From an uncultured Ruminiclostridium sp. (GTDB lineage Bacteria; Bacillota; Clostridia; Oscillospirales; Ruminococcaceae), in the NCBI GenBank assembly GCA_947629925.1, contig CANRFO010000001.1:124001-188000 (forward strand): 64,000 bases of DNA, in the 5' to 3' direction. Of this stretch, positions 33,394 through 43,655 are shown piece after piece. Positions within the stretch are counted from its first letter, which is position 1, and the number at the start of each line of letters is the position of its first letter. The position numbers were made by a program, and so were the translations under genes. The notes under the pieces were generated by a model. It saw only the letters and a program-made list of their open reading frames with translations, made no database searches and was not told the origin of the DNA.

Positions 33394-34083
33394 ATGTATA
33401 AAAAAATCGTAAAATGCGCCGCGGCTCTCCTTGCGGCGGTAATGGCAGGCGGCTGTTCCTTTGCGGCGCCGAATTATGACGATATAGACGGCTACGCCGA
33501 AGCGGCAAGGGCAAAGACACTTTATGCGGAGCTGGAAAGCGGGCATTTCCGCATGGTTGACAACTCGACGGGAAAGGTCACAGAGGAATTTACCTTTAAG
33601 TACCGCCCCGACGGGAACCTTATGTACAGCTATATCGGAAGCGACGGAGAAGGCATGGGCTACGAGTACCATAACGGCTCCGAGCTCAGCAGCTATCGTT
33701 ACGGCGATACACAGTGGCAGAGCGTGGGACCCGACAGTGAATCCTATTATGTTTACAGCAGGGACAATCTTCACCCTTACACAACCGAAGGGGTTATCGC
33801 GGTAAACGCCTTTGCAATAACCGAAAGCTCGGTGGAGGAATCAGACGGCGGAGGACTCAGGATCACCTTCAGCTATGACGCGTCGCTGCTTGCAGGCTCC
33901 TTGGCTGAAATGGGAGAGCTGAAAAGCTTTGACAGCGTTTTGTGGCTAAACGAAGACGGTTACTGTTATCAGCTCGACCAGAAGGGCGTTTTTTACAACA
34001 ACGGCACAGAGGAAGTTTCCGATTACTCCATGTTCATCGACAGCATGAACGAGGTGGAGGAAATAGAACGCCCCGAAATTTAA
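33394..34083 (+). CDS. Lipoprotein of unknown function
   Basis: 229 residues. The signal peptide ends in lipobox A-G-G-C (Cys21). The mature part is rich in beta-strand: EEFTFKYRPDGNLMYSYIG, MGYEYHNGSELSSYRY, RITFSYDASLLAG, VLWLNEDGYCYQLDQKG. This resembles beta-barrel lipoproteins of the LolA/LppX or YcnB type that wrap hydrophobic ligands, but I cannot assign a family. No cotranscribed neighbour. Confidence 0.75.
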   Translation: MYKKIVKCAAALLAAVMAGGCSFAAPNYDDIDGYAEAARAKTLYAELESGHFRMVDNSTGKVTEEFTFKYRPDGNLMYSYIGSDGEGMGYEYHNGSELSSYRYGDTQWQSVGPDSESYYVYSRDNLHPYTTEGVIAVNAFAITESSVEESDGGGLRITFSYDASLLAGSLAEMGELKSFDSVLWLNEDGYCYQLDQKGVFYNNGTEEVSDYSMFIDSMNEVEEIERPEI

Positions 34084-34156
34084 GCGGCGATATTCGTTCA
34101 AGGTTTGACTATGTTATATTATAATAGTATATATACCTGATTTGTAAAAATTGCAT

Positions 34157-34210
34157 AAAAAATTCCGAAATTTGACATAAAATTTCTATGTGTAAATTTC
34201 GGAATTTTTT
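34157..34210. terminator. Long A/T-rich hairpin between the lipoprotein gene and the S10 operon
   Basis: AAATTCCGAAATTT (34160-34173) pairs perfectly with AAATTTCGGAATTT (34194-34207), with an inner ACATA/TATGT stem and a T-run after. It ends the upstream gene; a TTGACT-17-TATATA box at 34105-34133 lies before it. Confidence 0.75.
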
Positions 34211-34220
34211 GAAAATACTG

Positions 34221-34249
34221 TTGTAATGCGGATTGGATTGTGATACAAT
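34221..34249 (+). promoter_or_regulatory. Main promoter of the S10-spc-alpha operon
   Basis: TTGTAA at 34221-34226, 17-bp spacer, TACAAT at 34244-34249. It is the last promoter-like sequence before rpsJ and gives a leader of about 375 bases. Confidence 0.7.
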
Positions 34250-34255
34250 ATCATT

Positions 34256-34632
34256 TGCACGACTGCGGACGGATAGTCCGAGTATGTGCGGCAACTGCTT
34301 GATAATGCGATGATGCCGGAGGTTGCGGCACCATGCCGGTAATTTCGGCGGAGTATGTCCGACTCTTGAAGACGGGCGGAAATAAAGCGCGGGCAGTTTT
34401 GAAAGCTTCTTATGACCATTGTTCGGACGGGACCGTAAGCCTGCCGTTACAGGCTTATTTACAGGGAAGGACCCGCATTGAGCGGATACCCCCTGATGAC
34501 CTTCCTGCCGAACGTGTTTTAAGGGGAATGAAGAAACACTCGGCACCGTGTGCAAGTTGAAAACCCACACGAACGCTTTATTATCACTGCATTTGTGCAG
34601 GTGCTTTCAAATCTATGAAAGGAGAAACGAAA
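34256..34632 (+). promoter_or_regulatory. S10 operon leader, ~375 bases
   Basis: Holds hairpins GCGGAC-ggata-GTCCG near 34270 and TAAGCCTG-ccgtta-CAGGCTTA near 34437-34458, plus a 75-codon open frame (see next). S10 leaders commonly mediate L4 feedback in other bacteria; whether this one does is not shown by sequence. Confidence 0.45.
34333..34560 (+). CDS. Possible small protein encoded in the S10 leader
   Basis: A 75-codon frame from ATG 34333 with GGAGG 11 bases upstream. The product is basic (several Arg/Lys, e.g. LQGRTRIERIPP) and ends KKHSAPCAS. It lies wholly between the promoter and rpsJ. I do not recognise it. It could be a real small gene, a leader frame or a chance open frame in structured RNA. 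Confidence 0.35.
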   Translation: MPVISAEYVRLLKTGGNKARAVLKASYDHCSDGTVSLPLQAYLQGRTRIERIPPDDLPAERVLRGMKKHSAPCAS

Positions 34633-34944
34633 GTGGCAGTTAAGGAAAAAGTCAGAGTTAAGGTAAGAGGCTATGACCATGCGACTGTTGACGCTGCGGC
34701 AGCTAAGATAGTTGAGACCGCAAAGCGCACAGGTTCCCGTGTTGCAGGCCCCGTGCCCCTTCCCACAGACAAGGAAGTGGTGACCATTCTCCGCGCCGTA
34801 CACAAGGACAAGGACAGCCGTGAACAGTTCGAACAGAGAACTCACAAGCGCCTTATTGACGTGCTCAGACCCACCAATAAGACCATTGAGGCTCTTCAGA
34901 ATCTGGAGCTTCCCGCAGGCGTTGAAATTTCCATGGATATCTAA
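34633..34944 (+). CDS. rpsJ: 30S ribosomal protein S10
   Basis: 103 residues. The start is GTG 34633, with AAAGGAG 10 bases before it; an in-frame ATG at 34615 contains that site. [20 protein letters not shown] and [20 protein letters not shown] are typical. S10 lies in the 30S head, and also joins NusB in antitermination. First gene of the ribosomal superoperon. Confidence 0.97.
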   Translation: MAVKEKVRVKVRGYDHATVDAAAAKIVETAKRTGSRVAGPVPLPTDKEVVTILRAVHKDKDSREQFEQRTHKRLIDVLRPTNKTIEALQNLELPAGVEISMDI

Positions 34945-35094
34945 CAGGTATCAACCTTTCGGAAATTCAGGGAGTTAAGTAAGCGGGTATGAAATCAAGC
35001 TTTCATGCCGTTTACCTCTAACCAAGGCAGATACGCTGCACTTGGTCATGTTGCTCAAAAGGCAACCAATAACCATGAAAGGAAAGGTCAGAAA

Positions 35095-35727
35095 ATGACA
35101 AAAGGTTTAATCGCAAAGAAAATCGGTATGACACAGATTTTCGACGAGAACGGCAAGGTCGTTCCCGTGACCGTTGTTGAAGCGGGTCCTTGCGTCGTAG
35201 TTCAGAAGAAGACCGCCGAGAACGACGGTTACGACGCTGTTCAGCTTGGCTTCGGGGATATTTCCCCCAAGGCGGTGAACAAGCCTGCTCAGGGACATTT
35301 CAAGAAGAACGACGTTGCGTTCAAGAGATTTCTTAAAGAATTCAGACTGGACGACACAAGCGCCGTAAACGTAGGCGACATTCTGAAAGCCGATGTTTTT
35401 GCCGCAGGCGACGTTATCGACGTCAAGGGCACCAGCAAGGGCAAGGGCTTCCAGGGTGCGATCAAGCGCCACAATCAGCACAGACTGAAGGAAACTCACG
35501 GTACAGGCCCTGTTACAAGACAGGCAGGCTCTATGGGCGCCTGCTCCAGCCCTTCAAGAATTTTCAAGGGCAAGGGCATGGCAGGTCATATGGGCGCTGA
35601 GACCGTTACCGTACAGAATCTCACAGTCGTAAAGGTAGACGCTGAAAACAATCTTATCGCAATCAAAGGTGCAGTCCCCGGCCCCAAGGGCGGAGTGGTA
35701 TGCATCACCGACACGGTCAAGGCTTAA
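35095..35727 (+). CDS. rplC: 50S ribosomal protein L3
   Basis: 210 residues from ATG 35095 (GGAAAGG site); the frame is open 90 bases further upstream but only [16 protein letters not shown] matches L3. [13 protein letters not shown] and the basic loop [20 protein letters not shown] reach the peptidyl transferase centre. The 150-base gap from rpsJ contains a GGGTATGAAA/TTTCATGCC hairpin. Confidence 0.97.
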   Translation: MTKGLIAKKIGMTQIFDENGKVVPVTVVEAGPCVVVQKKTAENDGYDAVQLGFGDISPKAVNKPAQGHFKKNDVAFKRFLKEFRLDDTSAVNVGDILKADVFAAGDVIDVKGTSKGKGFQGAIKRHNQHRLKETHGTGPVTRQAGSMGACSSPSRIFKGKGMAGHMGAETVTVQNLTVVKVDAENNLIAIKGAVPGPKGGVVCITDTVKA

Positions 35728-35744
35728 GGGAGGAGGATTTGATT

Positions 35745-36368
35745 ATGGCAAAAGTATCTGTTTATGATATGAACGGCAAGGCTGTCTCCGAGCTTGAGCT
35801 TAACGACGCTGTATTCGGCATCGAGCCCAGCGAAAGCGCAATGCATCAGGCGGTAGTAAATTACCTCGCCAATCAGCGCCACGGCACACAGTCCACGCTG
35901 ACAAGAACAGAAGTCAGCGGCGGCGGAAGAAAGCCCTGGCGTCAGAAGGGAACAGGTCACGCAAGACAGGGTTCCACCAGAAGCCCGCAGTGGCGTCACG
36001 GCGGCGTTGCTCTGGGACCTAAGCCCAGAAGCTACACCTACACCCTTAATAAGAAAGTAAAAAGACTTGCTCTGCTCTCCGCATTGTCCTCAAAGACTCA
36101 GGACAACGAGATCGTTGTTGTAGACGCCATCAAGACCGACGAATACAAGACAAAGACCATCGTCAATATGCTGAAAGCTCTCAACGCCGATGGAAAGACC
36201 CTTATCGTTCTGGACAGCGTTGACGCAAAGGTCATCAAGAGCGCAGGCAATATCCCCGGCGTAAAGACCACACAGGCAAACACACTGAATGTTTACGACA
36301 TTCTCAACTGTGAAAAGCTTGTTATGGTAAAGGGCGCCGTTGAAAAAATCACGGAGGTATATGCATAA
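35745..36368 (+). CDS. rplD: 50S ribosomal protein L4
   Basis: 207 residues from ATG 35745, preceded by GGGAGGAGG. The long extended loop [18 protein letters not shown] lines the exit tunnel; [20 protein letters not shown] follows. L4 is the autogenous regulator of S10 operons in some bacteria. It ends exactly where rplW begins (1-base overlap). Confidence 0.97.
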   Translation: MAKVSVYDMNGKAVSELELNDAVFGIEPSESAMHQAVVNYLANQRHGTQSTLTRTEVSGGGRKPWRQKGTGHARQGSTRSPQWRHGGVALGPKPRSYTYTLNKKVKRLALLSALSSKTQDNEIVVVDAIKTDEYKTKTIVNMLKALNADGKTLIVLDSVDAKVIKSAGNIPGVKTTQANTLNVYDILNCEKLVMVKGAVEKITEVYA

Positions 36369-36667
36369 TGGAAAAGACTGTACAGGATATCATAATCCGT
36401 CCCATTATCACTGAGAACTCCATGGACGGGCTCGCTGAAAAGAAATATACCTTCGAGGTTCTTAAAAGCGCAAACAAGATCGAGATAAAGAAAGCTGTCG
36501 AGCAGCTTTTCAAGGACGTCAAAGTGGCTAAGGTAAACACTATGAACGTCCGCGGTCAGAAGAGAAGAATGGGCAGGAGCGAAGGCTATACCTCCGCGTG
36601 GAAAAAGGCGATAGTTACTCTTACTCCCGATTCCAAGACCATTGAATTCTTCGACGGCATGATTTAA
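36368..36667 (+). CDS. rplW: 50S ribosomal protein L23
   Basis: 99 residues, standard. [20 protein letters not shown] opens the fold and [15 protein letters not shown] is the tunnel-side loop. L23 sits at the tunnel exit where trigger factor and SRP dock. Start overlaps the rplD stop by one base. Confidence 0.97.
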   Translation: MEKTVQDIIIRPIITENSMDGLAEKKYTFEVLKSANKIEIKKAVEQLFKDVKVAKVNTMNVRGQKRRMGRSEGYTSAWKKAIVTLTPDSKTIEFFDGMI

Positions 36668-36686
36668 GTAAGGAGTGTGAGATAAA

Positions 36687-37520
36687 ATGGCTATAAAATC
36701 CTACAAGCCCACGACCAACGGCCGCAGGGGCATGACAGTAATTGATTACAGCGGTTTATCCAAGGTCGCTCCCGAAAAGAGTCTGATTGAAACCGTAAAG
36801 AAGCACGCAGGCCGCAACAGCTACGGCAGAATTACCGTAAGACATCACGGCGGCGGCAACAGACAAAAATACAGGATCATCGACTTCAAGAGAAACAAGC
36901 TGGGTATGGACGCCGAGGTAAAAACTCTTGAATACGACCCCAACAGAACCGCTTTCATCGCTCTGGTACAGTATGAGGACGGCGAAAAGAGATACATTCT
37001 CGCTCCCGACTCCTTAAAGGTAGGCGACAAGGTAAGAAGCGGCGCTGACGCCGACATCAAGCCCGGCAACGCGCTCCCCATGTCCAATATCCCCGTAGGT
37101 ACCATTATCCATAACATAGAGCTTCACCCCGGCAAGGGCGCGCAGCTTGTGCGCTCCGCAGGAAACATGGCGCAGCTCATGGCTAAGGAAAACGGCTACG
37201 CGATGGTAAGACTTCCCAGCGGTGAGCTGAGAAACGTTCCCGAGAACTGCATGGCTACCATCGGCGTTGTTTCCAACGCTGACCACGCCAACGTAAACCT
37301 CGGCAAAGCAGGACGCACCCGTCATATGGGAACAAGACCTACCGTAAGAGGTTCAGTTATGAACCCTAACGACCACCCTCACGGCGGTGGTGAAGGTAAG
37401 TCCCCTGTGGGCAGACCGGGACCTGTTACTCCTTGGGGCAAACCCGCTATGGGCTACAAGACCCGCAAGACCAAGAACAGCACCGATAAGTTCATCGTTA
37501 AGAGAAGAAACGGCAAATAA
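36687..37520 (+). CDS. rplB: 50S ribosomal protein L2
   Basis: 277 residues. [24 protein letters not shown] core (here [14 protein letters not shown]), [19 protein letters not shown] and the C-terminal [19 protein letters not shown] with the catalytic-centre His are all present. L2 bridges the subunits and supports peptidyl transfer. The 88-base gap after it holds a short GCCGTCGGC hairpin. Confidence 0.98.
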   Translation: MAIKSYKPTTNGRRGMTVIDYSGLSKVAPEKSLIETVKKHAGRNSYGRITVRHHGGGNRQKYRIIDFKRNKLGMDAEVKTLEYDPNRTAFIALVQYEDGEKRYILAPDSLKVGDKVRSGADADIKPGNALPMSNIPVGTIIHNIELHPGKGAQLVRSAGNMAQLMAKENGYAMVRLPSGELRNVPENCMATIGVVSNADHANVNLGKAGRTRHMGTRPTVRGSVMNPNDHPHGGGEGKSPVGRPGPVTPWGKPAMGYKTRKTKNSTDKFIVKRRNGK

Positions 37521-37608
37521 TCAAAACTACCGCAATTGTTAATAAGCACCGAGGAGCTTTAATGTTGCCGTCGGCGCGTTAACTTGCAATTGAAAGGAAA
37601 ACACAAAT

Positions 37609-37890
37609 ATGAGCAGAAGCATCAAGAAGGGGCCATATGTGCAGGAGGCTCTGTACAAGAGAGTCCTCGCCATGAATGAAGCGGGCGAGAAGAAAGTCCT
37701 CAAGACATGGAGCCGTTCAAGCACAATATTCCCCGATTTCGTCGGACATACCTTTGCGGTACACGACGGCAGAAAACACGTTCCCGTTTATGTTACCGAA
37801 GATATGGTAGGACATAAGCTGGGTGAATTTGCCCCCACAAGAACATTCAAAGGTCATGTGGGAAGCAAGACCACGACTACTAAGAAGTAA
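37609..37890 (+). CDS. rpsS: 30S ribosomal protein S19
   Basis: 93 residues: [41 protein letters not shown] and [14 protein letters not shown] are diagnostic. Part of the 30S head with S13. GAAAGGA precedes the ATG. Confidence 0.98.
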   Translation: MSRSIKKGPYVQEALYKRVLAMNEAGEKKVLKTWSRSSTIFPDFVGHTFAVHDGRKHVPVYVTEDMVGHKLGEFAPTRTFKGHVGSKTTTTKK

Positions 37891-37903
37891 GGAGGAGTAA
37901 CGT

Positions 37904-38239
37904 ATGGAGGCAAGAGCAGAACTGAAGCACGTTCGCATTTCTCCCCGCAAGGTGGGCATCGTGCTTGATCTGATCAGAAACAAGCCCTGCGACGTAGCAA
38001 TGGCAACTCTCAGAAATACGCCCAAGGCAGCAAGCGAGCCGCTTATGAAGCTTCTCAAATCCGCTATGGCAAATGCGGAGAACAATCACAACATGAATGT
38101 GGGAAGCTGCTATGTATCCCAGTGCTGGTGCGGTGAGGGCGTAACCATCAAGAGAATAAGACCCGCCGCAAAGGGAAGCGCGCATCGCATTTTGAAGAGA
38201 ACATCCAACATCGTTTTGGTTGTCAAGGAAGCAGAATAA
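37904..38239 (+). CDS. rplV: 50S ribosomal protein L22
   Basis: 111 residues, starting MEARAELKHVRISPRKV. The beta-hairpin region GEGVTIKRIRPAAKGSAHRI lines the exit tunnel and is where macrolide-resistance changes occur in other species. GGAGG 8 bases upstream. Confidence 0.98.
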   Translation: MEARAELKHVRISPRKVGIVLDLIRNKPCDVAMATLRNTPKAASEPLMKLLKSAMANAENNHNMNVGSCYVSQCWCGEGVTIKRIRPAAKGSAHRILKRTSNIVLVVKEAE

Positions 38240-38251
38240 GGGAGGATAACA

Positions 38252-39004
38252 ATGGGACAAAAAGTCAATCCACACGGTCTCAGAGTGGGTGTCATTAAGG
38301 ATTGGGATTCTCGCTGGTTTGCGGGCAAGGCAACCTTCGGCGACACACTTGTTGAAGACTACAAGATCCGTGAGTTTCTGAAGAAGAAGCTCTACAAGGC
38401 AGGCGTTCCCGATATCGAGATCGAACGTGACGCTGCCAGAGTAAAAGTCCACATTCACTGCGCAAAGCCCGGTATGGTCATCGGTCAGAAGGGCGCGGAG
38501 ATCGAAAAGCTCAGAGTTGAGCTTGAAAAGATGACGAACGGCAAGCCCGTCAACATCAACATAATCGAAGTCAAGAACCCTGACATGAACGCTCAGCTTA
38601 TCGCCGAGAACATTGCTTCTCAGCTTGAAGCGCGCGTAAGCTTCCGCAGAGCCATGAAGTCCTGCATAGGACGTACCATGAAGTGCGGCGCAAAGGGTAT
38701 CAAGACTATGGTAAGCGGCAGACTTGGCGGCGCCGAGATCGCTCGTGCGGAAAGCTATCACGAAGGGACTATTCCTCTTCAGACTCTCCGTGCCGATATC
38801 GATTACGGCGAAGCAAGAGCAAATACCACCTACGGCGTTATCGGCGTAAAGGTATGGCTGTACAAGGGCGAAGTCCTCAAGGGCGAGATAGGCAGGGAAA
38901 GAAATACCGAAAAGCCCGCGAGAAAACCCCGCGACAACCGCGATAACCGCGAAAGAAGAAATTCAAGACCCAGAGCAGAAAGAAAAGAAGGGGGTAAAGA
39001 ATAA
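38252..39004 (+). CDS. rpsC: 30S ribosomal protein S3 with basic C-terminal tail
   Basis: 250 residues, about 30 longer than the B. subtilis protein. The KH domain ([20 protein letters not shown]) and [15 protein letters not shown] are normal. The extra tail, residues ~218-250, is Arg/Asn/Lys-rich ([20 protein letters not shown]) and likely disordered on the 30S surface at the mRNA entry. It overlaps rplP by one base. Confidence 0.97.
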   Translation: MGQKVNPHGLRVGVIKDWDSRWFAGKATFGDTLVEDYKIREFLKKKLYKAGVPDIEIERDAARVKVHIHCAKPGMVIGQKGAEIEKLRVELEKMTNGKPVNINIIEVKNPDMNAQLIAENIASQLEARVSFRRAMKSCIGRTMKCGAKGIKTMVSGRLGGAEIARAESYHEGTIPLQTLRADIDYGEARANTTYGVIGVKVWLYKGEVLKGEIGRERNTEKPARKPRDNRDNRERRNSRPRAERKEGGKE

Positions 39005-39426
39005 TGCTCCTTCCAAAGAGAGTTAAACACCGCAGAGTGCAGAGAGGTCGCATGACCGGTAAAGCAACACGCGGCAACGTAGTATGCTACGGTGATTACG
39101 GCTTGCAGGCTCTTGAGCCCGCATGGATCACCAGCAACCAGATAGAAGCCGCCCGTATCGCCATGACCCGTTATATCAAGCGTGGCGGTCAGGTATGGAT
39201 AAAGATTTTCCCCGATCTGCCTGTTACCAAAAAGCCTTTGGGTACTCGTATGGGTTCAGGTAAAGGCGCTCCCGAATACTGGGTAGCAGTGGTAAAGCCC
39301 GGCAGAGTTATGTTTGAAATTGCAGGGGTGAGCGAGGATATAGCGCGCGAGGCTATGCGTCTTGCGATGCACAAGCTGCCCATCAAGTGCAAGTTCGTCA
39401 AGAAGGAAGAAGGAGGCGAGCAGTAA
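39004..39426 (+). CDS. rplP: 50S ribosomal protein L16
   Basis: 140 residues: [34 protein letters not shown] and [20 protein letters not shown] are typical. L16 helps position the A-site tRNA. It overlaps both neighbours by one base. Confidence 0.98.
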   Translation: MLLPKRVKHRRVQRGRMTGKATRGNVVCYGDYGLQALEPAWITSNQIEAARIAMTRYIKRGGQVWIKIFPDLPVTKKPLGTRMGSGKGAPEYWVAVVKPGRVMFEIAGVSEDIAREAMRLAMHKLPIKCKFVKKEEGGEQ

Positions 39427-39629
39427 TGAAGGTTACAAAGGAAATCAGAGAGCTCAGCGAAGCCGAGCTGAACAACAGAGAGACCGAGCTGAAGCAGGAA
39501 CTGTTCAACCTCCGTTTCCAGCTTGCCGTGAACCGTCTGGAAAATCCCATGAGGATCAAAGCGGTCAAGAGGGAAATCGCAGTTATCAAGACGATCCGCC
39601 GTCAGCGCGAGATCGAGGCAAATAAGTGA
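39426..39629 (+). CDS. rpmC: 50S ribosomal protein L29
   Basis: 67 residues from ATG 39426. Two helices with [20 protein letters not shown], the L29 core. It lies at the tunnel exit next to L23. The ribosome site GGAGGCGAG is within rplP. Confidence 0.96.
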   Translation: MKVTKEIRELSEAELNNRETELKQELFNLRFQLAVNRLENPMRIKAVKREIAVIKTIRRQREIEANK

Positions 39630-39646
39630 GAGGGGAGGAACGACCT

Positions 39647-39907
39647 TTGGAAAACACAAGAAACCTTAGAAAAACAAGAGTTGGCGTTGTGGTAAGCAAC
39701 AAGATGGACAAGACCATTGTTGTAGCCCTGAAGGACAATGTTCGCCACCCCTTGTACAAGAAGATAATCAAGCGCACCATCAAGCTGAAAGCTCATGACG
39801 AGGAAAATACCTGCAACGTGGGCGACAAGGTTAAGATCATGGAAACAAGACCTCTGTCCAAGGACAAGAGATGGCGTCTTGTAAGCGTTCTTGAGAGATC
39901 GAAGTAA
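39647..39907 (+). CDS. rpsQ: 30S ribosomal protein S17
   Basis: 86 residues from TTG 39647, which has GGGGAGG 9 bases upstream; an in-frame GTG at 39626 precedes that site and is rejected. [20 protein letters not shown] and [19 protein letters not shown] are S17 signatures. Non-AUG start. Confidence 0.95.
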   Translation: MENTRNLRKTRVGVVVSNKMDKTIVVALKDNVRHPLYKKIIKRTIKLKAHDEENTCNVGDKVKIMETRPLSKDKRWRLVSVLERSK

Positions 39908-39930
39908 GATAACGGAAGGAGTAAGAACCA

Positions 39931-40299
39931 ATGATACAAATGCAGACACGCCTGAAAGTGGCTGATAACACCGGCGCAAAAGAGCTGATGTGCATCAGAG
40001 TGCTGGGCGGCACACGCAGAAAGTACGCTAATATCGGCGACGTTGTAGTAGCTTCCGTTAAGAAAGCAGCGCCCGGCGGTACCGTCAAGAAGGGCGACGT
40101 TGTAAAGTGCGTTATCGTCCGCAGCGCAACAGGCGTAAGACGTGACGACGGCACCTACATTCGTTTCGACGAGAACGCGGCTGTTCTGATAAAGGAAGAC
40201 AAAAACCCCAGAGGCACCCGTATATTCGGACCTGTGGCGAGAGAGCTTCGTGATAAGGAATATATGAAGATCCTTTCCCTTGCTCCCGAAGTACTTTAA
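39931..40299 (+). CDS. rplN: 50S ribosomal protein L14
   Basis: 122 residues, exact family length. [20 protein letters not shown] and [20 protein letters not shown] are diagnostic. L14 forms an intersubunit bridge and is the RsfS target. Confidence 0.98.
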   Translation: MIQMQTRLKVADNTGAKELMCIRVLGGTRRKYANIGDVVVASVKKAAPGGTVKKGDVVKCVIVRSATGVRRDDGTYIRFDENAAVLIKEDKNPRGTRIFGPVARELRDKEYMKILSLAPEVL

Positions 40300-40311
40300 G
40301 GAGGAGCTGTC

Positions 40312-40626
40312 ATGAACGATTTACACGTTAAAAAAGGCGACGAAGTAATGATCATCTCCGGTAAGGATAAAGGCAAAAAGGGCAAGGTGCTGGAAATTTC
40401 CCCCAAAGAGGGAAAGGTCATCGTTGAAGGAAGAAACATGGTGACCAAGCACGTCAAGCCCCGCAGACAGGGTCAGCTTGGCGGTATCGTCAAGGCTGAA
40501 GGCGCACTTTACGCCTGCAAGGTAATGCCTGTCTGCCCCAAGTGCAACAAGCCCACCAGAGTAGGTCACAAAGTCGAAGGCGACAAGAAGATAAGAGTTT
40601 GCAAGCATTGCGGCGCAGCGCTGTAA
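40312..40626 (+). CDS. rplX: 50S ribosomal protein L24 (zinc-cysteine form)
   Basis: 104 residues. The KOW motif KKGDEVMIISGKDKGKKGKV is at the start. The C-terminal half has CPKC and CKHC pairs, giving a four-cysteine zinc site found in some L24 proteins. L24 starts assembly at the 5' end of 23S rRNA. GGAGGAG upstream. Confidence 0.97.
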   Translation: MNDLHVKKGDEVMIISGKDKGKKGKVLEISPKEGKVIVEGRNMVTKHVKPRRQGQLGGIVKAEGALYACKVMPVCPKCNKPTRVGHKVEGDKKIRVCKHCGAAL

Positions 40627-40703
40627 TTGCTAAGCCCCAACATCAGATGAAAGGGCAGGATAAAGTAATTTCCTGCTGTCATCGGTAAGGAGAAATAAAA
40701 GCT

Positions 40704-41243
40704 ATGTCAACAATGAAAACCTATTATAAGGAAACAGTTGCTCCCGCGCTTTACAAGAAGTTTGAGTACAAAAGCGTAATGCAGATACCCAAGCTTGATA
40801 AGATAGTTGTAAACGTAGCCTGCGGCGAAGCCAAGGATGACCACAAGAAGGTAGAAGCCATCATGGCTGACCTTTCCGCGATAACAGGTCAGAAGCCCGT
40901 TATCTGCAAGGCGAAAAAGGCTATCGCGAACTTCAAGCTCCGTGAAGGCAACATCATCGGCGTTAAGGTAACTCTCCGCGGCGAATCCATGTATGAGTTC
41001 CTCGACCGTTTCTTCAACGTGGCTCTGCCCCGTGTAAGAGACTTCAGAGGCATCAACCCCAACAGCTTCGACGGCAGAGGGAATTACAGCGTAGGCGTAA
41101 AGGAACAGCTTATTTTCCCTGAGATCGATTATGAAAAGATCGACAAGATCCGTGGTATGGACATCAACTTCGTTACCACTGCAAAGACCGACGAGGAAGC
41201 AAGAGAGCTGCTGACCCTTATGGGCGCGCCCTTCTCCAAGTAA
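40704..41243 (+). CDS. rplE: 50S ribosomal protein L5
   Basis: 179 residues. [54 protein letters not shown] and [14 protein letters not shown] are all normal L5 segments. L5 binds 5S rRNA. Preceded by a 77-base spacer. Confidence 0.98.
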   Translation: MSTMKTYYKETVAPALYKKFEYKSVMQIPKLDKIVVNVACGEAKDDHKKVEAIMADLSAITGQKPVICKAKKAIANFKLREGNIIGVKVTLRGESMYEFLDRFFNVALPRVRDFRGINPNSFDGRGNYSVGVKEQLIFPEIDYEKIDKIRGMDINFVTTAKTDEEARELLTLMGAPFSK

Positions 41244-41269
41244 ACGGTTAGTAAGAAAGGAAGCTATAA

Positions 41270-41455
41270 ATGGCAAAGAAATCAATGATTGCAAAGCAGC
41301 AGCGTCCTGCAAAGTTTTCCACCAGAGCTTACAACAGATGCAAGCTTTGCGGAAGACCCCACGCTTACCTCCGTAAGTACGGCATTTGCAGAATTTGCTT
41401 TAGAGAGCTTGCTTATAAGGGACAGATCCCCGGCGTCAAGAAAGCAAGCTGGTAA
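41270..41455 (+). CDS. rpsN: 30S ribosomal protein S14, type Z (zinc)
   Basis: 61 residues with CKLC and CRIC, the zinc-binding short form of S14. [20 protein letters not shown] at the N-terminus. A 126-base spacer with G/C-rich short inverted segments separates it from rpsH. Confidence 0.97.
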   Translation: MAKKSMIAKQQRPAKFSTRAYNRCKLCGRPHAYLRKYGICRICFRELAYKGQIPGVKKASW

Positions 41456-41581
41456 GAAATCGACCCAAGACGGCAAGAGCGCGACGACCCGCAGAGAATA
41501 TGCCCTTGACGCGGGAAATGCGGCGGCGCTTTGCGCTAACTACCGGCTTTATCTCTGAAATTAAACAGGAGGACGCAGAAA

Positions 41582-41980
41582 ATGCAGATCACCGACACTA
41601 TCGCAGATATGCTCACCAGAATCCGCAACGCGAATTCCCAGAAGCATCCCACTGTCGATATCCCCTGCTCCAACATGAAGAAGCAGATCGCCCAGATACT
41701 TGTCGATGAAGGTTATATCAAGAATTTCCGAATCATCGAAGACAACAAGCAGGGCATTATCAGAATCACTCTGAAATACACAGAAAATAAGCAGCAGGTC
41801 ATCACAGGGCTTCGCAGAGTCAGCAAGCCCGGCCTGAGAATCTATTCGAACTCCAAGGATATGCCCAAGGTAATGAAAGGTCTGGGAATAGCAATTGTTT
41901 CCACCTCCAAGGGCGTTATGACCGACAGAGCGGCAAGAGCGGCTCACGTCGGCGGCGAAGTCCTTGCGTTCATATGGTAA
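41582..41980 (+). CDS. rpsH: 30S ribosomal protein S8
   Basis: 132 residues. [20 protein letters not shown] opens the protein and [18 protein letters not shown] C-terminal (here [15 protein letters not shown]) binds helix 21 of 16S rRNA. In E. coli S8 is the spc repressor. GGAGG upstream. Confidence 0.98.
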   Translation: MQITDTIADMLTRIRNANSQKHPTVDIPCSNMKKQIAQILVDEGYIKNFRIIEDNKQGIIRITLKYTENKQQVITGLRRVSKPGLRIYSNSKDMPKVMKGLGIAIVSTSKGVMTDRAARAAHVGGEVLAFIW

Positions 41981-41993
41981 GGAGGAACAGGAT

Positions 41994-42539
41994 ATGTCAA
42001 GAATAGGTAGAGCCCCCATCACTGTTCCTGCCGGCGTTGAAGTCACAGTTGACGGCAATGCAGTGACCGTAAAGGGACCCAAGGGCACCCTTACAAAAGA
42101 ATTCAAGCCTTCCATGACCGTTAAGGTGGAAGGAGGCGTAGTTACCGTTTCCCGTCCCGACGACGAGGATACCAACCGCGCGCTCCACGGTCTTACAAGA
42201 ACCCTTATCGCCAACATGATAGAAGGCGTTACAAACGGCTTCCAGAAGGCGCTGGAAATAAACGGCGTAGGTTACAGATGCCAGAAGCAGGGCAAAGAGC
42301 TTAACCTTACTTTAGGCTTCTCCCACCCTGTTGTACTCAAGGATACCGAGGACATCACCATGGAAGCGCCTCAGCCCAACCAGATAATCATCAAGGGCAT
42401 AGATAAGCAGAAGGTAGGCCAGTTTGCAGCAGAAGTACGCAGCATACGTCCTCCCGAGCCCTATAAGGGCAAGGGCATAAAGTATGCCGACGAAGTTATC
42501 CGCCGCAAGGAAGGCAAAGCCGCTAAGGGCAAGAAGTAA
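41994..42539 (+). CDS. rplF: 50S ribosomal protein L6
   Basis: 181 residues from ATG 41994 (GGAGG 9 bases before). [17 protein letters not shown] and the C-terminal [20 protein letters not shown] are diagnostic. L6 lies near the factor-binding site. Confidence 0.98.
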   Translation: MSRIGRAPITVPAGVEVTVDGNAVTVKGPKGTLTKEFKPSMTVKVEGGVVTVSRPDDEDTNRALHGLTRTLIANMIEGVTNGFQKALEINGVGYRCQKQGKELNLTLGFSHPVVLKDTEDITMEAPQPNQIIIKGIDKQKVGQFAAEVRSIRPPEPYKGKGIKYADEVIRRKEGKAAKGKK

Positions 42540-42552
42540 GGGGTGAACGAGA

Positions 42553-42912
42553 ATGATAAAGATAATTGACAAAAAGGCAAACAGAGTAAAGCGCCATAAG
42601 AGAGTCAGAGGTAAGGTGAGCGGGACCGCTCAGTGCCCTCGTCTTAACGTTTTCCGTTCCGCCAAGCATATCTACGCACAGCTTATAGACGATACGGCAG
42701 GAGTTACCCTTTGCTCCGCTTCCACTTTGGAAAAGGGCTTTGAGGGCTTCGGCGGAAATGCCGAGGCTGCCAAGAAGGTGGGACTTGCACTGGCTGAAAA
42801 GGCTAAGGACAAGGGTATCACCGAAGCAGTATTCGACCGTTCAGGCTATGTATATCACGGCAGAGTAGCGGCGCTTGCTGAAGGCGCCCGCGAAGGCGGA
42901 CTGGATTTCTAA
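42553..42912 (+). CDS. rplR: 50S ribosomal protein L18
   Basis: 119 residues. [20 protein letters not shown] and the C-terminal [20 protein letters not shown] bind 5S rRNA. Normal length, GGGGTGA site. Confidence 0.98.
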   Translation: MIKIIDKKANRVKRHKRVRGKVSGTAQCPRLNVFRSAKHIYAQLIDDTAGVTLCSASTLEKGFEGFGGNAEAAKKVGLALAEKAKDKGITEAVFDRSGYVYHGRVAALAEGAREGGLDF

Positions 42913-42928
42913 GAAGGAGGAAAAAACT

Positions 42929-43429
42929 TTGGCACTTATAGACGCATCTAAACTTGAGCTTTCCGAAAAAGTCGTTGCCATCAACAGAGTAAGCAAAACT
43001 GTTCAGGGCGGACGTATCCCGAAGTTCAGCGCGCTTGTTGTAGTGGGCGACGGAAACGGTATCGTAGGCTTCGGTCTGGGTAAGTCCAGCGAAGTTCCTG
43101 ACGCTATCCGCAAGGGTATAGAGGACGCAAAGAAAAATCTTGTCAAAATATCTCTGAAGGGAACCACCATTCCCCATGAGGTCGTGGGCAAGTTCGGCGC
43201 AGGCGCAGTCCTGATGAAGCCCGCTCCCGAAGGTACGGGCGTTATCGCAGGCGGTCCTGTTCGTTCCGTTATCGAAATGGCGGGCATAAAGAACATCAGA
43301 ACAAAATCCCTTCGCTCCAATAACCCCTGCAACGTTGTAAGAGCTACCATGGCGGGACTTGTTTCACTGAGAGACGCCGAGCAGGTAGCCGCGCTCAGAG
43401 GCAAGACAGTCAAGGAAATTTTTAACTGA
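42929..43429 (+). CDS. rpsE: 30S ribosomal protein S5
   Basis: 166 residues from TTG 42929, with AAGGAGG 9 bases upstream; the frame is open further back into rplR but has no site. [20 protein letters not shown] and [20 protein letters not shown] are the accuracy-centre segments. Second non-AUG start in the spc part. Confidence 0.96.
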   Translation: MALIDASKLELSEKVVAINRVSKTVQGGRIPKFSALVVVGDGNGIVGFGLGKSSEVPDAIRKGIEDAKKNLVKISLKGTTIPHEVVGKFGAGAVLMKPAPEGTGVIAGGPVRSVIEMAGIKNIRTKSLRSNNPCNVVRATMAGLVSLRDAEQVAALRGKTVKEIFN

Positions 43430-43448
43430 TTGAAAGGCGGAGAGCAAA

Positions 43449-43625
43449 ATGGCAAAGAAAATTAAACTTGTAAAATCCTTGGTCGGACGTAAGGACAGCC
43501 ACATCGCCACCGCGAACTCCCTCGGACTTCGCAAGATAGGCGACGAGACCGTTCAGCCCGACAATGCCGCAACAAACGGCAAAATAAAGCATATCGGCTA
43601 TTTAGTCGAGGTTACCGAAGCGTAA
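43449..43625 (+). CDS. rpmD: 50S ribosomal protein L30
   Basis: 58 residues, ATG 43449 to TAA 43625. KIKLVKSLVGRKDSHIATAN and SLGLRKIGDETVQPDN match L30, found in the expected place between S5 and L15. Short, so easily missed by gene finders. Confidence 0.96.
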   Translation: MAKKIKLVKSLVGRKDSHIATANSLGLRKIGDETVQPDNAATNGKIKHIGYLVEVTEA

Positions 43626-43655
43626 CGAATGAAAATCAAGGAGGTGTAACTCACA

